Below, piece after piece: positions 37,030 through 49,037 of a DNA stretch of 64,000 nucleotides (positions are counted from its first letter, which is position 1; the number at the start of each line of letters is the position of its first letter). The stretch is from contig NW_026262669.1 in assembly GCF_021869535.1 (NCBI RefSeq), positions 1,116,001-1,180,000 of the forward strand. The letters are read 5' to 3'. Origin of the DNA: Mytilus californianus (Eukaryota; Mollusca; Bivalvia; Mytilida; Mytilidae). Made by a program: the position numbers and the translations under genes. Below the pieces are notes generated by a model. That model searched no databases and was not told the DNA's origin. It saw only the letters and a list, made by a program, of their open reading frames with translations.

Positions 37030-37445
37030 AAGAAAAAAAGATATCTGGTATAATTGCCAAATAAGCGACTTTACTAGCCATAAAATTAAAAATAACTATG
37101 TAAACAATAAATATATGAACAATCCAATTGAGTAAACTAACGGTCTAATTTATAACAAAACAATTAACCAACAACAAATATGACATGAACCAACAACAAC
37201 CACTGAACTATAGGAGGGGTTAAACATGTTTGAAGGCGCAAACCTTCTCACCCTTCCCCTCTTTCTTTTTACCTGAGACAGTGGTATAACGGTACAACAT
37301 AAGAACAAAATATAGAAATCAATTGAAAAAGGCTTAACTCATCAGATCGATACAAAGCAGAAAAACATCTAACGAAAACACAGACTGGGCGTGGCATGGT
37401 GTTTATACATTCCCTACAAAGCACAGATCTGAGAGAACTCTAAGT
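37030..37445 (-). repeat. Dispersed repeat, minus strand
   Basis: Starts with 'aagatatctggtataattgc', the reverse complement of the common tail, then 'ggaggggttaaacatgtttg', 'agtggtataacggtacaaca', 'ggcttaactcatcagatcga' and 'gggcgtggcatggtgtttat', a series I recognise from Mytilus repeats. Confidence 0.65.
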
Positions 37446-39675
37446 TACTGACAGCTAGTTCAAAGCCAATAACAGCTACTAATTAAAATTAATATATCTA
37501 AAACTAAAATGATCAAACGTGTTAAAATCCTGGACAAGTCTATCTTTTATTTCATAACAAATTATATGTTTTATTTGTGTGTGTGAAAAAGGAGGTTTCA
37601 TTTATTTGATACATTTGATTTTTTTATCAACAGAATAAAATGCCACAGGAAGCACCGGCCGGCTAAAGTAAGTGTTTGGACACATACAATCCCTTCCAAG
37701 AACACTTCTGAGGGGTCCTTATATGATATGTTGCAGGGCACTTACTTCCCACATAATACTTTGACGGATGACGGTTAAAATATTCGCTCTTCATCACGGT
37801 TGACTTACTTTGCAAAACCTGATTTTTATTGTTCTTGATCACAGAAATGTTTGTCTCTGGACATTCAAAAAAACCACAATGATTGAAATCGTTCCAATGA
37901 TTATATGAATATTGATGATGGTAAAAATGTTATTTCTATCGATTGAAGAAAAATAGTAGGTTAACAAAGAATACAAAATATTTAACATTACTAACCGAAC
38001 CACAGATTGTAAAAAAAAAGTGACGCGTCATAAAATCGACGTTACAAGTTATATCTCTTTAGTACTATATATAAGCTAGATAAAGGTTTCTGATTTTTTC
38101 ACACCAACTAAGATCAAATGATTTATTTCTTTGTCGCGATTTTTTCTTTTTTTATGAACTTAAAATATAAAATTAATGGCAGATACTTTCAACCTGACTA
38201 GTTTTGTTTTCTTTCTCCCACACAATTATTTTTTTATTCAGAAAAAAAAACATAACCCCTTTAATGGTCGGTCTCTAATTACACGAAGAGCTATATGAGC
38301 AAATGGGACTTAGATTTGTTACAAATTTTATAAATACATTAACATGTTTATCTAACTATTAATAAAGTTGAATAACGACAACAAGCAACCTAAAATAAAA
38401 ATATATATTAACCAGTAAAATACAATATATTGTATAATAAAAACATATAATTCAAGTTTTTCATACCGATTATTATGTCATAGTAAAAGTTAAATGATAG
38501 GTAAATATTGATATCAAAAGACCTTCGAACAAAAAGGGATGTTGAGATTTGAACAGTCCTTTTTTGTGAGAAGTTCTTTTAATGTCAATATTAACTTAAT
38601 CATTGAACTTTTACTGACTTACAAACAGTCAAAAACATAAGAAAAGTATACAAAAAACCACTTGCAGAAGCCTGATTCCCCTGAATTGGACGAGTCTAAA
38701 TATATTCAAGTTAAATGATAGATAAACAGTACTCCGACTGATATATACAAATAACAGTTACCTAATTGCATTGAAAACGGACCGATTAAATGGCAGTACA
38801 TCATTTCATTATTTATCTATTATAATTTTTTTAGCACTAAAACAACACCATAGGATAGTTTTATAAAATTAAGGAGTACATTTATATTTTTGAATTCCAA
38901 CTTTTCAAAATAACGATTTTTTATTTAAAAATGAGTAAATCAAAACCCAATACAGACCTCATTTGCAACTGACCAATGAATGTTCTGCACAAGAACTTCT
39001 TGTTACATATATTTGATGTTTTTAATCTGTCAGTAATCATGAACTAGATTCGTAAAGACCAGACTATATGGAAACAGTAAGTAAACTTCCAATAATTAGT
39101 TATTTAAACAGCCTGTTTCACAAATTATATTCGAACAGACCTAGATGCACAAGGTCCTTCACAATATTCAGGTATATGTTCATGTTTGTTATGATTCTGT
39201 TATTTTTCTACAATACGTTACATGCAAATGCAAAATAATTAGTGTAAGGTAATTAATAAATTTTGGTTTGTTTGTTTTTTTTAAACTATGCCTGTAAACT
39301 TCAATGAATAAAATCGTATTAAATAGCCTAAATGTAACATCTTTAGCATCAAGTTATATAAGTTTGAGTGACTCGATCAAAACGTGTATAGATAAGATAT
39401 TTTTGCAAGGTTGATCATCATTTTTAAATTGAAATACAATGTATTATATGAAAACAAATACTTTTATTTTAGTCGTCCGTCATTCCCTTTCCACGTCTAA
39501 ATGAAGCATAAACACCTTGAAAAAAAACTTTTGCCTTTCTTAGTTTCATAATCGCCTGACATAATCATATATTATAAATAAACAAAAACATTTTACACTA
39601 TTATTAAGTGATTTAAAAGGAAATTTTACATTACAGCATTGTCTTTGTGTACTATGTACATGGAATAATTTATGA
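37446..39675. other. Non-coding AT-rich DNA
   Basis: Over 2 kb without recognisable gene or repeat; short A/T runs only. Confidence 0.4.
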
Positions 39676-39677
39676 AG

Positions 39678-39965
39678 TTGATTGGTTGTTGTTTGCTTTA
39701 CGTCCAGTGGCAAATATTTCATGCATGTTTATGACGAGAACACATAAATTCTAAATACAATAGGTAGGTCTTCCAATAGGAGGTCGACAGTGAGGTTGAA
39801 CGTGAAACTTGGAATGCCACTGGAAAATGAGGGTATATTGAATAAGGACAGAAATTTAGCCTTGCAACAGCTGGCCACATCCGGACCACTCAAATAATTG
39901 GTGCAAGAGTTTTTAATTTGCAGAGAGCGTTGATCCATGAAATCTCCTCTGAAGTCATCCATCGA
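39678..39965 (-). mobile_element. SINE, minus strand (conserved tail plus unassigned body)
   Basis: The 3' tail reads on the plus strand 'gattggttgttgtttgcttt' then 'acgtccagtggcaaatattt' and 'catgcatg', the reverse complement of 'tggacgttaa...caac' tails. The portion from 39,740 to 39,965 may be the SINE body; no tRNA head was identified. Confidence 0.5.
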
Positions 39966-40107
39966 TATTTACGTGTAGTTTCCAATATCATTTAATGCAT
40001 CTAATTTAGGTTAGATACTTTTAGCAAGCTTAATAACTGTGAGAATTCTGTGAAACTGTAATGTTTATTTACTTGAGTTTTTGGTATGATATTCTTTACT
40101 ACCACTC

Positions 40108-40445
40108 TCCTGGTTGGTCTCGTGGGAGTGTGTTCGAGAGCGGGAAGTCGTTGGTTTGAATCCCGACCGGGTCAAACAAAGATGTTAAAATTGGTATTTT
40201 CTGTTTTAACGCTAAACGCGCGGCATGTATGAGTAAGAGCACTTTCTGGTCGGCTAGGAGTCAGAAATGCGCCCGGGTAGGGTGCATTTTCTTCCTGCGA
40301 ACGGTTAGCTTGTGAACTTACACGATAAAATTCCGGCTCAGCGTGTCGGTCAAGTACAAAGCAGGTTTTATATTCATATTATATTTACATGTTTTCGTCC
40401 TGAATATGCATTTAATTTGCCGCTGGACGTTATCCATTATCATCA
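40108..40445 (+). mobile_element. Near full-length tRNA-derived SINE (V-SINE/RUDI-like)
   Basis: The tRNA-like head has box A around 'tggttggtctcgtgggagtg' (40,111) and box B 'ggtttgaatcc' at 40,153-40,163, about 40 bases apart, as in a type 2 pol III promoter. The body includes 'aacgctaaacgcgcggcatg' and 'tcggctaggagtcagaaatg'. The tail has 'cgtcctgaatatgcatttaa' and 'tgccgctggacgttatcc'. The layout matches tRNA-derived SINEs of bivalves with a conserved 3' domain. Transcription by pol III would be internal. Family name is inference. Confidence 0.65.
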
Positions 40446-40560
40446 TTTACTTTTCCGTTACAATGAAGTGTTTTACTTCTACTGGTTTATACAACATCTT
40501 CTTTAATTTCCACCGATCAAAATTACAAAAAGGCAGGTGATATTTTTCAACCAAACACTT

Positions 40561-40650
40561 GTGGCTGTTTGGATATCTTTGACGGTAAATAATATTAAAT
40601 CAATTGTGCCTGTTGGGATATCTTTGACGGTAAATATTATTAAATTAACT
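40561..40650. repeat. 45-bp tandem duplication
   Basis: 'ggatatctttgacggtaaat' at 40,571 and again at 40,616, each followed by an attaaat-type end. Two units. Confidence 0.75.
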
Positions 40651-40654
40651 CCGT

Positions 40655-41035
40655 ATTTTTTGTCATGGGGCGGTTTTGAGCTTATTATTCTGTATAGGCA
40701 GCTTTCTATTAGAAAAAAACTGTATGTTGACTCTTAATGTTTTGATTTGTCTGTGTCGTTGGGTTGCTGTCGCATTAATATATACCTTTATCTCCCTTTA
40801 TTCAAAACCAAAGGATTGGCTTGGGTATAGAAATATTGACATATCCTGACTTCTCCCATCTGACAGTATACCCTGGCAAAAGGGGGTGCGTCCGATTGAC
40901 TATTCGAATGTATAAATACGCAGCTTCGTCCAGTCGAAATAAAAATGTCGTATATCCGATGCCTGGTGTAGTGAGAGTTTCACGCTATCTATACGTTAAA
41001 GAACCATTTTAATAACTCTTTGAGGGGGAAATACG
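40655..41035 (+). repeat. Two dispersed repeat pieces
   Basis: 40,655-40,800 has 'tgtcatggggcggttttgag' and 'tgtgtcgttgggttgctgtc'. 40,815-41,035 has 'tgacatatcctgacttctcc', 'caaaagggggtgcgtccgat', 'gcctggtgtagtgagagttt' and 'cgctatctatacgttaaaga'. Both are phrase sets I associate with Mytilus repeats. Non-coding. Confidence 0.5.
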
Positions 41036-41755
41036 ATCTACGCATAAGTTGAATGATTGAAATCTCTAAACAACAACAAAGGTCAGCTAAATCTCCAGAT
41101 AAGTCGCATCGCTGATTTTAACACATTTTTTGCGACTTTTGCAAGGACAATTGTAGATGAAAATACTTCAAAATCGGAAGTTAACCCCCCACCCTTTCCC
41201 TCTTTTTTTCCACGGTAGACGAATGCCAAAAACAAAACGACATGCATTCACAACCAAAAACGGCCACTATAAGTGAATGAGATATGGACTTATTTTGTAA
41301 ATAAATTCCTATTGCAGCCAACATTTCCCGGTTTCGGTCAGGTTTGTATTTCCACTCAAATACCGTCTAATTTGACCGGAGATATTAAATCAACCAAAAG
41401 CACTTTGATTCTCTGAAATTGTAAATTATGGTATTTCGCTTGCTGTTTTTTTTCCCGATCCTGTTTTGGACCTCCTGATTCTAATAGGGCGTGTCTAATT
41501 AGTCATGCCCGATTAGCTTTTAGTAAATTGAACCTCAACTTAAAGACCTACACCGGGTTAATAAGTTCGAGGTCCAATAAGTAAACAAAAGAGATCCTTT
41601 ATAAAATGAGATCGTCCCAGGTATCTTAGATAATCATTTTGAGTTGAATAACAATGAAAAATGCACAAACAGGTTTGTAATGATGCACAATGATTAGAAA
41701 CACGGTATTGGCATTATTTGGCAACAGCTTTATTATAAAATTATAAACACATATA
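41036..41755. other. Non-coding DNA
   Basis: No feature recognised apart from short A/T and C runs. Confidence 0.35.
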
Positions 41756-41880
41756 ACTAGGTAAACAGTTAAGATATATATATGTATAGTAAATAGATAA
41801 TTGAATGGCCGTAGTCACCTTTCATATTGGCAAACTACGACACAATAACTAGATAACTAACTAGATAAACAATTAAGATA
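41756..41880. repeat. Direct repeat, left copy, flanking the palindrome
   Basis: 'agtaaatagataattgaatg', 'cctttcatattggcaaacta' and 'taactagataactaactaga' recur at 42,553-42,645. The two copies bracket the palindrome at 42,233-42,543. Inside the left copy the sequence 'aagatatatatatgt' occurs twice about 100 bases apart. Confidence 0.7.
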
Positions 41881-41919
41881 TATATATGTCGACTCTTCAA
41901 AATTCAAGAGTCAATCCCA

Positions 41920-42030
41920 AATTGAGGTAAATTATATGGCCTTCCAAATACCGTTTCGATTCCTAACATCACTGAAGAGACATTAATTGTCGAAATCCGG
42001 ATATGGTGTACAAATTTTTGCACCTCATGT
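41920..42030 (+). repeat. Dispersed repeat core
   Basis: 'ataccgtttcgattcctaac', 'atcactgaagagacattaat' and 'tgtcgaaatccggatatggt' form a core that I recognise from mussel repeats; a related core is at 61,330-61,385. Confidence 0.5.
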
Positions 42031-42232
42031 GTGCGGTATACCATCTTTTCCGCAAGTTTTTTGTTTTGTATTTGGTATTAGATTAAAATTAAGATCCATT
42101 TTGTTACATCTGTGATCCGTTTATTTGGCAATCGCCATGGCAGTCAGCAGGGTTTAAGAACATCCGTTGTTCGACCTGCTAGTCAAATGCGTTTTGTTAA
42201 AATATACTTTTTCACTTTTTGGTCTTTTGGAA

Positions 42233-42361
42233 AATGTTGTTGTGCTGTATTTAGACCCCTCTACCAAGAAATTTGTTTTGCATGCACACGTATAAAAATT
42301 GCGGTTTTTATCCAACGCAATCATAGGTTTGAACGTTGTTTTCAATTTAGACTTGTTTGGT

Positions 42362-42421
<60 letters not shown>

Positions 42422-42543
42422 AGTCTAAATTGAAAACAACGTTCAAACCTATGATTGCGTTGGATAAAAACCGCAATTTTTATACATGTGCATGCAAAAC
42501 AAATTTCTTGTTAGAGGGGTCTAAATACAGCACAAACAACATT
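42233..42543. repeat. Large palindrome, 125-bp arms around a (TA)n centre
   Basis: The left arm 42,233-42,356 and right arm 42,419-42,543 are reverse complements with only a handful of mismatches and one indel. The spacer 42,357-42,418 is almost pure (TA)n. One continuous frame runs through arm, spacer and arm, giving mirrored peptides, but it is a by-product. The structure is a strong cruciform or hairpin candidate and a possible foldback element. Confidence 0.9.
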
Positions 42544-42552
42544 ATATATATA

Positions 42553-42645
42553 TAGTAAATACTAGTAGATAATTAAATGAACGTAGTCGCCTTTCATATT
42601 GGCAAACTACAAAATGATAACTACATAGCTAACTAGATAACTAAC
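42553..42645. repeat. Direct repeat, right copy, flanking the palindrome
   Basis: Partner of 41,788-41,870, with the same order of 'agataattaaatgaacgtag', 'cctttcatattggcaaacta' and 'actagataactaacta'. Confidence 0.7.
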
Positions 42646-42831
42646 TATTTACAATAAATGAAGCATCCAATTAAATGAATCCTGGGAAACAGGGATTCGT
42701 AAATTTTGGTGTGTGGGTCCTGGGATACAGAAACCCACAATATCAAATGTTTTGGATGCTAAATGAAATATGACGCTGAATGACGCATATTTAAAGGAAA
42801 CGCATCGAAATGTGCCAAATTGAGCTAGGCA

Positions 42832-44589
42832 GACATAAATAACTGTAGGGTCAACCGCCATTAAAAGCGGATAGAGCTGCGTAGAAGCTGTGTACCAAAT
42901 CAAAAAAAAAAACAGATATAAAGGACTCATATATTTAAACCCTAACAATAACTGAATTGAAATTCTTTTTACTCATTGTGGAAAGTATGTGGTGTGTAGA
43001 CAAGGCTTCTACAGCGCCTTGAATTGTGATAAGCAAACTGTTATTACTAATATTAGTCAAATGTACACCATCTTGGCATATAAATATGGAATTAGGAGAT
43101 ACATCGGGGTATCGTATGTATTGATTGTATATCCCCCTTATCCTCTTTCTGTCTCTAAGCATTGCTTCTGTGTCTGGGGAATAACGTCATGTTAATTTGG
43201 CAAACTTAAGACCACATCAATCTGATATTCAAAGAAAGAACAGAAAATATATATTCACAGTATTTTTTATTACTAATATTTGTCAAATGTACACCATCTT
43301 GGCATATAAATATGGAATTAGGAGATACATCGGGGTATCGTATGTATTGATTGTATATCCCCCTTATCCTCTTTCTGTCTCTAAGCATTGCTTCTGTGTC
43401 TGGGGAATAACGTCATGTTAATTTGGCAAACTTAAGACCACATCAATCTGATATTCAAAGAAAGAACAGAAAATATATTCACAGTATTTTTTTTTAATCT
43501 TATACGTAATACTCCTGTCTTAGTTTCAACTCAATCATTTCCACCTATCTGCCTATGTGTTAAATTAGACATATTGAAAACCGAAATCCAGTTTTATCTT
43601 GTACAAGATGAATGCCACTTGGTATATTCCGAGCTTGAATACATTCGTTTTTCACAAAGGAGGAAACCACAATCCGAATGGTTTCTGTCGAACCTGCTAT
43701 TCTGACATAAAGATTAGTCCTACTAAAGTGATTGCAAGTTCTAAACATAAAATTATAAAAAAAATACAAACAATTATACACATTGTTGTATTTGAATATA
43801 TGAACGAAATGACTCATACTTCCATCTACAAATTGTCCGAGTTTTAGAATCAGATCAGTCAGTTATGGCAGTGCTATAGCAGCGCCTTTCATGAAGCAAT
43901 GAGAACTATATATCCCTTGACCTAATCCGAAAATATTCAGTGACTATTGTAGGACTCAGAAAATTGATATCTAGAGAAAGGAGTTCTATCAAAATAACAA
44001 AGCAATTGATCAGCGACAAGTCTAAACTTGTAATTAGTAAGTAATTTCTTTTAAGCCAAAACTGGATAAACATCTCAAGGCCGCTAATCAATAACATGTG
44101 TGATTCTTTCGCAGCACTAGTCAGTCTTAAATGAAAGTAAATGGAGTTCAAAACTATATATATTAGTGTTGATATCTGGCGAGATGGCAATATTATTTGT
44201 AGTATAGATCATTTTGTTAGAATAATTAAATTTGTTTAATTAATATTAACAAGCATTCTGAGAGTATTGCATAGCAATACATAGTACCCTACCGGTTAAA
44301 AATATATTGTACTGGAACAAAATACTAACTTGATCTATAACTTGTCATGGTGTAAACTATATAACAAATATCAAGTCAGTATATTCAAGCATGACGAAAA
44401 AAAGTGTGGAAAACTGATTATTTAAGTGAATTTTCTAATTCCAAGGACCATAACTCTGCACAAAATCATCAGACCGGAACAAAATTCAAAAATGGATCTG
44501 AAACTTGTCATGATAAAACTATATTCAAATTATCAAATCAATATCTTTGAGCATGACGAAAAAAAGGGAGGAAAACTGATTTTTTGAGT
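42832..44589. repeat. 1,758-bp tandem duplication, copy 1
   Basis: Every stretch compared from 'gacataaataactgtagggt' (42,832) to 44,589 recurs 1,758 bases later. I found one difference: accggttaaa at 44,291 against accgggtaaa at 46,049. It contains a 226-bp internal tandem repeat and several 60-94-codon frames on both strands, conserved only because the copies are recent. The right breakpoint lies inside the pearl-like unit repeats. Confidence 0.95.
43043..43495. repeat. 226-bp internal tandem repeat (two units)
   Basis: Unit 1 starts 'attactaatattagtcaaat' at 43,043 and unit 2 'attactaatatttgtcaaat' at 43,269; both continue with 'tacaccatcttggcatataa' and end in 'cacagtattttt'. Repeated again at 44,801-45,253 in the second copy of the duplication. 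The frames inside it look alike only for this reason. Confidence 0.9.
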
Positions 44590-46347
44590 GACATAAATAA
44601 CTGTAGGGTCAACCGCCATTAAAAGCGGATAGAGCTGCGTAGAAGCTGTGTACCAAATCAAAAAAAAAAACAGATATAAAGGACTCATATATTTAAACCC
44701 TAACAATAACTGAATTGAAATTCTTTTTACTCATTGTGGAAAGTATGTGGTGTGTAGACAAGGCTTCTACAGCGCCTTGAATTGTGATAAGCAAACTGTT
44801 ATTACTAATATTAGTCAAATGTACACCATCTTGGCATATAAATATGGAATTAGGAGATACATCGGGGTATCGTATGTATTGATTGTATATCCCCCTTATC
44901 CTCTTTCTGTCTCTAAGCATTGCTTCTGTGTCTGGGGAATAACGTCATGTTAATTTGGCAAACTTAAGACCACATCAATCTGATATTCAAAGAAAGAACA
45001 GAAAATATATATTCACAGTATTTTTTATTACTAATATTTGTCAAATGTACACCATCTTGGCATATAAATATGGAATTAGGAGATACATCGGGGTATCGTA
45101 TGTATTGATTGTATATCCCCCTTATCCTCTTTCTGTCTCTAAGCATTGCTTCTGTGTCTGGGGAATAACGTCATGTTAATTTGGCAAACTTAAGACCACA
45201 TCAATCTGATATTCAAAGAAAGAACAGAAAATATATTCACAGTATTTTTTTTTAATCTTATACGTAATACTCCTGTCTTAGTTTCAACTCAATCATTTCC
45301 ACCTATCTGCCTATGTGTTAAATTAGACATATTGAAAACCGAAATCCAGTTTTATCTTGTACAAGATGAATGCCACTTGGTATATTCCGAGCTTGAATAC
45401 ATTCGTTTTTCACAAAGGAGGAAACCACAATCCGAATGGTTTCTGTCGAACCTGCTATTCTGACATAAAGATTAGTCCTACTAAAGTGATTGCAAGTTCT
45501 AAACATAAAATTATAAAAAAAATACAAACAATTATACACATTGTTGTATTTGAATATATGAACGAAATGACTCATACTTCCATCTACAAATTGTCCGAGT
45601 TTTAGAATCAGATCAGTCAGTTATGGCAGTGCTATAGCAGCGCCTTTCATGAAGCAATGAGAACTATATATCCCTTGACCTAATCCGAAAATATTCAGTG
45701 ACTATTGTAGGACTCAGAAAATTGATATCTAGAGAAAGGAGTTCTATCAAAATAACAAAGCAATTGATCAGCGACAAGTCTAAACTTGTAATTAGTAAGT
45801 AATTTCTTTTAAGCCAAAACTGGATAAACATCTCAAGGCCGCTAATCAATAACATGTGTGATTCTTTCGCAGCACTAGTCAGTCTTAAATGAAAGTAAAT
45901 GGAGTTCAAAACTATATATATTAGTGTTGATATCTGGCGAGATGGCAATATTATTTGTAGTATAGATCATTTTGTTAGAATAATTAAATTTGTTTAATTA
46001 ATATTAACAAGCATTCTGAGAGTATTGCATAGCAATACATAGTACCCTACCGGGTAAAAATATATTGTACTGGAACAAAATACTAACTTGATCTATAACT
46101 TGTCATGGTGTAAACTATATAACAAATATCAAGTCAGTATATTCAAGCATGACGAAAAAAAGTGTGGAAAACTGATTATTTAAGTGAATTTTCTAATTCC
46201 AAGGACCATAACTCTGCACAAAATCATCAGACCGGAACAAAATTCAAAAATGGATCTGAAACTTGTCATGATAAAACTATATTCAAATTATCAAATCAAT
46301 ATCTTTGAGCATGACGAAAAAAAGGGAGGAAAACTGATTTTTTGAGT
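44590..46347. repeat. 1,758-bp tandem duplication, copy 2
   Basis: Begins exactly where copy 1 ends, sharing 'ga' at the junction (...tttgagt|gacataaata). The following sequence (46,348 on) is the continuation of the pearl-like element, so copy 2 keeps the original right flank. Confidence 0.95.
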
Positions 46348-46741
46348 GAATGTTCTAAGTCCAAGGATCATTACTCTGCACAAAAATCATCAGACCGGAA
46401 CAAAATTCGAACTTGATCTGTAACTTGTCATGATAAAACTATATACCAATTATCAAATCAATATGAAGCATGACGAAAAAAAGTGGGGAACACTGATCAT
46501 TTGAGTGAATTTTCTTAGTTCAAGGACCATAACTCTGCACAAAATCATCAGACCGAAACAAAATTCGAACTTGATCTGTAACGTGTCATGATAAAACAAT
46601 ACACCAAATATCAAATCAATATCTTCAAGCACTATGAAAAAAAGTGTGGAAAACTGATTTGCCGGACGGATGGACAGACACACAGACAGACGGACAGAGT
46701 GCAAACCTAAAGTCCCCTTCGACGTCGTCGGTAGGGGACTA
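46040..46741 (+). mobile_element. Pearl-like (HINE-type) non-autonomous element with four ~162-bp units
   Basis: Four tandem units, each with 'caaggaccataactctgcac', 'cttgatctgtaacttgtcat' and 'gcatgacgaaaaaaagtg', are spaced 161-164 bases. They are followed by a microsatellite-like 'cggacagacaca...gacagacgg' tract and an end 'cgtcgtcggtaggggacta'. The start 'tagtaccctaccgg' is the inverted match of that end (tagtcccctaccga). Tandem ~160-bp units plus an ACGG-type tract is the layout of the bivalve pearl/Cvg1 elements. A truncated copy (44,282-44,589) is in duplication copy 1. No coding capacity. Confidence 0.75.
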
Positions 46742-46744
46742 ATT

Positions 46745-47940
46745 GTTAGAGTAGAGATTGTTTTAACACCACTTTCAATTGCAATTGACATTTACAAACT
46801 TTATCACCAAATGTTTTGATCTTTGATAAGATTATCGTCTGCAAGTTGTTGACAACCTCCGAGAGTTAACGGTTACCTCACATTTTATTTGTATCATAAC
46901 TGAGGTCAACAAAAGTTCAAATCGTAGTCTGCATCACAGCTTGCAGATAAATTACTATAATTGCTTTTGTGCTTTAGATTTAAAAGTAGTTCAAAATTAG
47001 AAATTTATTATCTCAGGCTGTAACGTATCGAATTAGTAGGATTTTATATTCGAAAGAGAAAAAAAAGGGGTTAAAATAGTCAGTTTTAAAACATGCTATC
47101 GTGTTACCATTTAAAACACAAATTACAAGAACTGCACATAAGTTTCAGACATAGGCTTTCCATGAAAATCATATAAGATTAGATCATAATAACTTGTATG
47201 TGTACCTATGGAAGATTTGCAATAACTTTCACGCAAACTGACTGCATTCTCTATAGACGACACGTTGATGTCATATTTTTTTTGCCAAATTGAAATTATC
47301 CCACACCAAATGTACTCTTTTTAAACAATAATTTCCTGAATGAACTCAAATGATTCACAGACCTTGCTGAGCGAACATGTTTAAGTTGAGTTAGAGATTA
47401 GACACAAGCTTCATTTTTTACACAGAAAAAAAAAATTAAATTTTGAAAACAAATTTTCAACTCTTAAATGAAAAAATCACAGTATCACAGCTTTACGTGT
47501 ATGTATTAATTTATATTTACTTTGAGCTTCAAAACATAATTTCATTTCATGAAAATGACCATTCTGAACACGGCACGCATATTGGACTTCTATTATCGAT
47601 CGGACGGGGGCACCGAGACAGTCGAAAGGAGTAGGTGTGGTTAGACCCCCTTTTGGCCCCAAAATATAGCACTTTTACAAATTTGTTTAAAATGTAAACT
47701 TTTAGCTATTTATTGGAAAGTAGATTACCTTTGCTACACACATATTGGCTGTTTTTGATAATACAAAGCACATGCATCAGGTACTAGCATCATTAATTCC
47801 TGCAAAATTACTGAGATCTTCACAATTTGAACATTTGAGATATTTTTCGACGGTTTTTGTTTAAAATGGAAATGGACGCACTTTTGTTCTGTCTTGATAT
47901 ATAAATATATTTTGCACTTTATAATATTATATAACATATA
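46745..47940. other. Non-coding DNA
   Basis: AT-rich with no recognised gene; a fragment 'gttagacccccttttggccc' near 47,640 is a phrase seen in other mollusc repeats. Confidence 0.4.
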
Positions 47941-47947
47941 TGTAGGA

Positions 47948-48113
47948 CTCTAAAGTGCGATGGTACTCTAAAGTGCGATGGTCACGCTGAAGTACGATGG
48001 TCTACGCTAAAGTACGATGATGTCAGACGCTAAAGTGCGATGGTTGTTTGTTTTTTAAGTGCGATCAGATAACACGCTAAAGTGCGATGGTATGACACGC
48101 TAAAGTCCGATGG
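47948..48113 (+). repeat. Left subterminal array: eight copies of cgctaaagtgcgatgg
   Basis: Copies begin at 47,948, 47,966, 47,985, 48,005, 48,028, 48,053 (partial), 48,075 and 48,098, with spacers of 2-9 bases. Changes are few (gtgcg, gtacg, gtccg). Such arrays are usual transposase-binding sites in several DNA-transposon groups. Confidence 0.85.
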
Positions 48114-48239
48114 TGTAACGGGACTTTGGTTCAGGCAATGGTTTTTGTTTGTTGCTGAGTCCCTATTACTTTTTCGAGAATTGTTTTATTTATACATCAA
48201 GCCGAAGTCTTTCTCATTTGAATTGTTTTACACTGGTCA

Positions 48240-48710
48240 CTGTTTAAGCCGATATAGCTTGTTATGCGGCATGGGCCAAGGCTTTACGTTGAAGGCCGTA
48301 TGATTATTAGTTGTATACATGAACGACATTTGGGGTTAAATGGATAGTTCATACTACATCTTCTTTATTTTTTTTTAAAGTACGATAGTTGTCCAAATAG
48401 TGTAATGGTTACATTGCAGTAGTTAGTTTATCCGGAATTTAGAGGTAGTCGTTTTTTTGTATATTTCATATTTGATGTTCGTTTATTGTTTTGTATTTAA
48501 ATTATGTTAATATTTTTCTTGTTTGAATTGTTTTACACTGGTTGTTTTGAGACCCTTCGGTCTTAATAGAATACTATGCGGTGTAGCCAAATTGAATGTT
48601 CCGCGTTAACGGTCATACTATAACCTAAAGGTTGCATACATTAATGACATTAGGTCTTCGATAGAGAGTTGTCTTATTGGCAATTATATGTTGATACTAC
48701 ACATCTGTCC
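48240..48710 (+). repeat. Two dispersed 3' modules inside the element
   Basis: 48,240-48,360 has 'gccgatatagcttgttatgc' and 'tttacgttgaaggccgtatg'. 48,530-48,710 has 'gagacccttcggtcttaata' and 'gagagttgtcttattggcaa'. Both are degenerate members of the family at 5,725-6,296. Confidence 0.6.
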
Positions 48711-49037
48711 GTTAGTTTGCTGTCTAGTTGACGTATATTCCTTATTTAACAGAAATAACAAACCACATTGTAATTTTTTAATAGAAATATTCAATTAGAA
48801 AGTAAAAAAGAAGACTTTTTTGGCACTCCAGCTGTTTTGATTAAATTTCTTTCTACAATTTTACATATTAAGTTAACCTCTTCCAGCTACGACAAAAAAA
48901 AGTTTTAGGTTGTGATCATTTGTTTCTCTCTTTTTGTTTTTCTTGTGTAATAAAAATCCTTAATTTGGACAAACATTCTCGTCATAATGCTGTCTAACGT
49001 TGCTAACGTCGATACCTTTGCGGAAAAACGCACTTTA

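Noticed and set aside
42112-42555. 147-codon plus-strand frame with a long Tyr-Ile run
   Set aside because: It is the palindrome and its (TA)n centre read through; the two ends mirror each other.
42935-45948. Repeated sets of 60-94-codon frames on both strands in the 1,758-bp units
   Set aside because: Identity between copies reflects a very recent duplication, not selection. No homology recognised and frames overlap on both strands.
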